Origin: Volvox africanus
Lineage: Eukaryota > Chlorophyta > Chlorophyceae > Chlamydomonadales > Volvocaceae
NCBI GenBank assembly: GCA_030268105.1
Contig: BSDZ01000056.1
Span: 80,679-144,678, forward strand
Direction of reading: 5' to 3'
DNA length: 64,000 nucleotides
The position numbers and the translations under genes were made by a program. The first letter of the stretch is position 1; each line of letters begins with the position of its first letter. Below are positions 58,801 through 64,000 of this stretch, in pieces. The notes under the pieces were generated by a model. That model worked only from the letters and a program-made list of their open reading frames with translations, ran no database searches and had not been told where the DNA came from.

Positions 58801-60650
58801 CTGCCCCCTCCCTCCCAACCCGCCCCCTCACTGCACCCTCCCTCCCAACCTGGCCCCTGACTGCCCCCTCCTTTTAATCACGCAACCTCACTGCTCCCTC
58901 CCTCCCAACTTGGCCCCTCACTGCCCCCTCCCTCACAACCCGCCCCCTCACTGCCCCTTCCCTCCCAGCCCGCCCCCTCACTGCCCCCTCCCTCCGAACC
59001 CGTCCCCTCACTGCCCCCTACCTCCTAAACTAGGCCGTCACTAGCCCCTCCCTCCCAACCCGCCCCCTCACTGCCTCCTCCCTCCCAACCCGCCCCCTCA
59101 CTGCCCCCTCCCTCCCAACCCGCCCCCTCACTGCACCCTCCCTCCCAACCCGCCCCCTCACTGCCCATTCCCTCGGAACCCGCCCCCTAACTGCCCCCTC
59201 CCTCCAAACCCGCCCCCACACTGCCCCCTCCCTCTCAACCCGCCCCTTCACTGCCCCCTCCCTCCGAACCCGTCACATCACTGCCCCCTACCTCCCAAAC
59301 TAGGCCGTCACTGCCCCCTCCCTCCCAACCCGCCCCGTCACTAGCCCCTCCCTCCCAACCCGCCCCCTCACTGCCCCCTCCCTCCCAACGCGCCACCTCA
59401 CTGCCCCCTTCTTCCCAATCCGCCCCCTAACTTCCCCCTCTCTCAAAATCCGCAACCTCAATGCCCCCTCCCTCCCAACGCCCCACCTCACTGCCCCCTC
59501 CTTCCCAACCCGCCCCCTCACTACCCCCATCCTCCCAACGCGCCCCTTCCTGCCCCCTCCCTCCCAATCCGCCCGCTCACTGCCCCCTCCCTACCAATCT
59601 GACCCCTAACTTCCCCCTCCCTCCCTATCCGCCACCTCAATGCCCCCTCCCTCCCAACCCGCCCCCTAACTGCCCCCTCCCTCCAAATCCGACCCCTTAC
59701 TGGCCTCTCCCTCCCAACCTGGTCCCTCACTGCCCCCTCCCTCGCAACCCGCCCCTCCACTGCCCCCTCTCTACCTATCCACCCCCTCACTGCCCCCTCC
59801 CACCCAACCCGCCCCCTCACTGCCTCCTCCCTCCCAACCCGCCCCCTCACTGCCCCCTCCCTCCCAACCCGCCCCCTAACTGCCCCCTCCCTCCCAATCC
59901 GACCCCTTACTGGCCTCCTCCCTCCCAACCTGGTCCCTCACTGCCCCCTCCCTCCCAACCCGCCCCCTCCACTGCCCCCTCTCTACCATCGACCCTCTAC
60001 CTGCCCCCTCCCTCCGAATCCGCCCCCTCACTGCCCCCTACCTCCCAAACTAGGCCGTCACTGCCCCCTCCCTCCCAACCCGCCCCGTCACTGCCCCCTC
60101 CCTCACAACCCGCCCCCTCACTGCCCCTTCCCTCCCAGCCCGCCCCCTCACTGCCCCCTCCCTCCCAACCCGCGCCTTACTGCCCCCTCCCTCCAAACCC
60201 GCCCCCTCACTGCCCCCTCCCTCCAACACGCCCCCTCACTGCCCCCTCCCTCCCAACCCGCCCCTCACTGCCCTTTCCCTCCCAATCCGCCCCCTCACTG
60301 ACCCCTCCCTCGAACCCGCCCCCTCACTGCCCCGTCTTTCCCAACCCGCCCCCTCACTGCCCCCTCCCTCCCAACCTGGCCCCTGACTGCCCCCTCCCTT
60401 TAACACGCAACCTCACTGCTCCCTCCCTCCCAACCCGCCCCCTCACTGCCCCTCCCTCCCAACCCGCCCCCTCACTGCCCCCTCCCTCCCAACCCGCCCC
60501 CGCACTGCCCATTCCCTCGGAACCCGTCCCCTCACTGCCCCCTCCCTCCCAAGCCCCCCCCTCACCATGCCCCTCCCTCCCAACCCGCCCCCTCACTGCC
60601 CCCTCCCTCCCAACCTGCCCCCTTACTGCCCTATCGCTCCCATACCGCCA
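55850..60650. repeat. ~2.7-kb duplication inside the minisatellite
   Basis: Markers repeat at an offset of about 2694: TAATCACGCA at 56181 and 58875, ATCGCTCCCATACCGCC at about 57940 and 60633. The last part is present a third time near 62400. The second copy has several single-base deletions relative to the first, mostly in C runs. Confidence 0.8.
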
Positions 60651-63600
60651 CCTCACTGCCCCCTCCCTCCCAACCCGCCCCCTCACTGGCCCCTCTTTCC
60701 CAACCCGCCCCCTTACTGCCCCCTTCCTCCCAACCTTCCCCCTCACTGCCCCCTCCCTCTCAACCCGCCCCCTCACTGCCCCGTCCCTCCCAACTTGGCC
60801 CCTCACTGCCCCCTCCCTCCCAACCCGCCCCCTCACTGCCTCCTCCCTCCCAACCCGCCCCCTCACTGCCCCCTCCCTCCCAACCCGCCCCCTCACGTGC
60901 CTCTCCCTCCCAACCTGGTCCCTCACTGCCCCCTCCCTCCCAACCTGGCCCCTCACTGCCCTCTCGCTCCCAACCCGCCACCTCACTGCCCCCTCCCTCC
61001 CAACCCTCCCCCTTACTGCCCCTTCGCTCCCAACCCGCTCCCTCATTGCCCCCTCCCTCCCAACCCGCCCCCTCACTGCCTCCTCCCTCCCAACCCGCCC
61101 CCTCACTGCCCCCTCCCTCCCAACCCGCCCCCTCACTGCCCCCTCCCTCCGAACCCGTCCCCTCACTGCCCCCTACCTCCCAAACTAGGCCGTCACTGCC
61201 CCCTCCCTCCCAACCCGCCCCCTCACTGCCTCCTCCAACCCAACCCGCCCCCTCACTGCCCCCTCCCTCCCAACCCGCCCCCTCACGGCCCCTCCCTACC
61301 AACCCGCCCCCTCACTGCCCTTTCCCTCGGAACCCGCCCCCTCACTGCCCCCTCCCTCCAAACCCGCCCCCCTACTGCCCCCTCCCTCTCAACCCGCCGC
61401 TTCACTGCCCCCTCCCTCCGAACCCGTCACATCACTGCCCCCTACCTCCCAAACTAGGCCGTCACTGCCCCCTCCCTCCCAACCCGCCCCGTCACTAGCC
61501 CCTCCCTCCCAACCCGCCCCCTCACTTCCCCCTCCCACCCAACGCGCCACCTCACTGCCCTCTTCTTCCCAATCCGCCCCCTAACTTCCCCCTCTCTCCA
61601 AGTCCGCAACCTCAATGCCCCCTCCCTCCCAACGCCCCACCTCACTGCCCCCTCCTTCCAAACCCGCCCCTTCCTGCCCCCTCCCTCCCAATCCGCCCGT
61701 TCACTGCCCCCTCCCTCCCTATCCGCCACCTCACTGCCCCCTCCCTCCCAATCCGGCCCCTCACTGGCCCCTCTTTCCCAACCCGCCCCCTCACTGCCCC
61801 CTCCCTCCCAACCCGCCCCCTCATTGCCCTCTCCCTCCCAACCCGCCCCCTCACTGCCTCCTCCCTCCCAACCCGCCCCCTCACTGCCCCCTCCCTCCCA
61901 ACCCGCCCCCTAACTGCCCCCTCCCTCCCAATCCGACCCCTTACTGGCCTCTCCCTCCCAACCTGGTCCCTCACTGCCCCCTCCCTCCCAACCCGCCCCT
62001 CCACTGCCCCCTCTCTACCTATCGACCCTCTACCTGCCCCCTCCCTCCCAATCCGCCCCCTCACTGCCCCCTCCCTCCCAATCGGACTTCTCACTGCTCC
62101 CCCCTTCCCAACCCGCCCCGTCACTGCCCCCTCTCTACCAATCCTCCCCCTGCCTGGCCCCTCCCTCCCAACGCGCCCCTCCACTGCTCTCTCCCTCCCA
62201 TCCCGCCCCCTCACTGCCCCTTCCCTCCCAGCCCGCCCCCTTACTGCCGCCTCCCTCCCAACCAGCGCCCTTACTGCCCCCTCCCTCCCAACCCGCCCCC
62301 TCACTGCCCCCTCCCTCCCAACCCCCCCCCTCACTACCCCTCCCTCCCAACCCGCCCCCTCACTGCCCCCTCCCTCCCAACCTGCCCCCTTACTGCCCTA
62401 TCGCTCCCATACCGCCACCTCACTGCCCCCTCCCTCCCAACCCGCCCCCTCACTGGCCCCTCTTTCCCAACCCGCCCCCTTACTGCCCCCTTCCTCCCAA
62501 CCTTCCCCCTCACTGCCCCCTCCCTCTCAACCCGCCCCCTCACTGCCCCGTCCCTCCCAACTTGGCCCCTCACTGCCCCCGCCCTCCCAACCCGCCCCCT
62601 CACTGCCTCCTCCCTCCCAACCCGCCCCCTCACTGCCCCCTCCCTCCCAACCCGCCCCCTCACTTGCCTCTCCCTCCCAACCTGGTCCCTCACTGCCCCC
62701 TCCCTCCCAACCTGGCCCCTCACTGCCCTCTCGCTCCCAACCCGCCACCTCACTGCCCCCTCCCTCCCAACCTTCCCCCTTACTGCCCCTTCGCTCCCAA
62801 CCCGCCCCCTCATTGCCCCCTCCCTCCCAACCCGCCCCCTCACTGCCTCCTCCCTCCCAACCCGCCCCCTCACTGCCCCCTCCCTCCCAACCCGCCCCCT
62901 CACTGCCCCCTCCCTCCGAACCCGTCCCCTCACTGCCCCCTCCCTCCCAAACTAGGCCGTCACTGCCCCCTCCCTCCCAACCCGCCCCCTCACTGCCTCC
63001 TCCCTCCCAACCCGCCCCCTCACTGCCCCCTCCCTCCCAACCCGCCCCCTCACTTGCCTCTCCCTCCCAACCTGGCCCCTCACTGCCCCCTCCCTCCCAA
63101 CCTGCCCCTCACTGCCCCTCTCGCTCCCAACCCGCCACCTCACTGCCCCCTCCCTCCCAACCCGCCCCCTCACTGCCCCCTCCCTCCCAACCCGCCCCCT
63201 CACTTGCCCCCTCCCTCCCAACCCGCCCCCTCACTGCCCCCTCCCTACCAACCCGCCCCCTCACTGCCCCCTCCCTCCCAACCCGCCCCCTCACTGCCCC
63301 CTCCCTACCAACCCGCCCCCTCACTGCCCATTCCCTCGGAACCCGCCCCCTCACTGCCCCCTCCCTCCAAACCCGCCCCCATCACTGCCCCCTCCCTCTC
63401 AACCCGCCCATTCACTGCCCCCTCCCTCCGAACCCGTCACATCACTGCCCCCTACCTCCCAAACTAGGCCGCCACTGCCCCCTCCCTCCCAACCCGCCCC
63501 GTCACTAGCCCCTCCCTCCCAACCCGCCCCCTCACTGCCCCCTCCCTCCCAACGCGCCACCTCACTGCCCTCTTCTTCCCAATCCGCCCCCTAAACTTCC

Positions 63601-64000
63601 CCCTCTCTCCAAATCCGCAACCTCAATGCCCCCTCCCTCCCAACGCCCCACCTCACTGCCCCCTCCTTCCCAACCCGCCCCTCAGTGCCCCCTCCCTCCC
63701 AACCCGCCCCCTCACTACCCCCATCCTCCCAACCCGCCCGCTCACTGCCCCCTCCCTACCAATCTGACCCCTAACTTCCCCCTCCCTCCCTATCCGCCAC
63801 CTCAATGCCCCCTCCCTTCCAACCCGCCCCCTAACTGCCCCCTCCCTCCCAATCCGACCCCTTGCTGGCCTCTCCCTACCAACCTGGTCCCTCACTGCCC
63901 CCTCCCAACCCAACCCGCCCCTCCACTGCCCCCTCTCTACCTATCCACCCCCTCACTGCCCCCTCCCACCCAATCCGCCCCCTCACTGCCCCCTCCCTCC

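Larger units (their letters stand above)
35985..64000. repeat. 28-kb C-rich 30-bp minisatellite (continues past window)
   Basis: About 930 head-to-tail units. The consensus on the plus strand is CCCCCTCCCTCCCAA followed by CCCGCCCCCTCACTG. Variants recur in fixed combinations (CAACCTGGCCCCTGACTG, CTTTTAATCACGCAACC, TACCTCCCAAACTAGGCCG, ATCGACCCTCTACCTG), defining higher-order repeats. The minus strand of a consensus unit reads G5-C-G3-TT-G3-A-G3-A-G5, a canonical G-quadruplex pattern. Because the unit is 30 bases, all three plus frames stay open for long stretches ([30 protein letters not shown] decapeptides). No gene, spacer or transposon interrupts the array. Confidence 0.97.

Noticed and set aside
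35985..64000. CRISPR array
   Set aside because: Units abut directly with no unique spacers; the context is eukaryotic.
35985..64000. Telomere array
   Set aside because: A 30-bp C-rich unit with no short telomeric motif and with complex higher-order structure.

Overview
The window is eukaryotic nuclear DNA, most likely from a green alga of the volvocine/chlamydomonad type. I infer this from three things seen in the sequence. There is a spliced arylsulfatase-like gene with a CCPSR sulfatase signature and GT/AG introns (22.5-24.7 kb, minus strand). There are fragments of a gametolysin-type (peptidase M11) metalloprotease with an HExxHxxGxxH zinc site (26.4-27.0 kb). There is also a short telomere-like CCCTAAAACCCTAA tract, the Chlamydomonas type. 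The species assignment is inference; no rRNA or tRNA gene was recognised.

Layout. 1-12.5 kb: a mosaic of segmental duplications built around a minus-strand gene family. The family has a central array of 57-bp (19-residue) repeats and a C-terminal tail resembling a degenerate DnaJ J-domain. Copies lie at 1.75-3.4, 5.96-7.27 (chimeric) and 8.0-9.8 kb, and a fourth at 29.5-30.5 kb (nonsense-mutated), with 19, 15, 21 and 9 repeat units. 12.5-17.5 kb: mostly unrecognised sequence with dispersed repeats. 17.5-20.8 kb and 32.7-36.0 kb: two copies of a 3.3-kb segment. Each holds a broken gene for a secreted or membrane protein with a Tyr/Asp-rich stretch, followed by a 1.4-kb AT-rich insert that looks bacterial (Rickettsiales-like): an IS630-family transposase pseudogene, an unidentified fragment and the C-terminus of signal peptidase I. 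The insert sits between ~100-125-bp direct repeats of host sequence. 22-27 kb: the arylsulfatase-like gene and the gametolysin-like remnant, divergently oriented. 27.9-31.3 kb: a second copy of the material at 0.43-4.1 kb.

36.0-64.0 kb (to the window end): one uninterrupted minisatellite of about 930 units of a C-rich 30-bp repeat, with nested higher-order repeats (about 0.6, 0.69, 0.75, 1.08 and 2.7 kb). The opposite strand of a consensus unit has a canonical G-quadruplex pattern. All forward frames stay open because the unit is a multiple of three, so the long proline-rich ORFs there are probably an artefact of the repeat.

Overall the window looks like a duplication-rich, possibly subtelomeric region: few intact genes, many pseudogenes, repeated breakpoints at the same sequence, and an embedded, later duplicated, piece of endosymbiont-like DNA.
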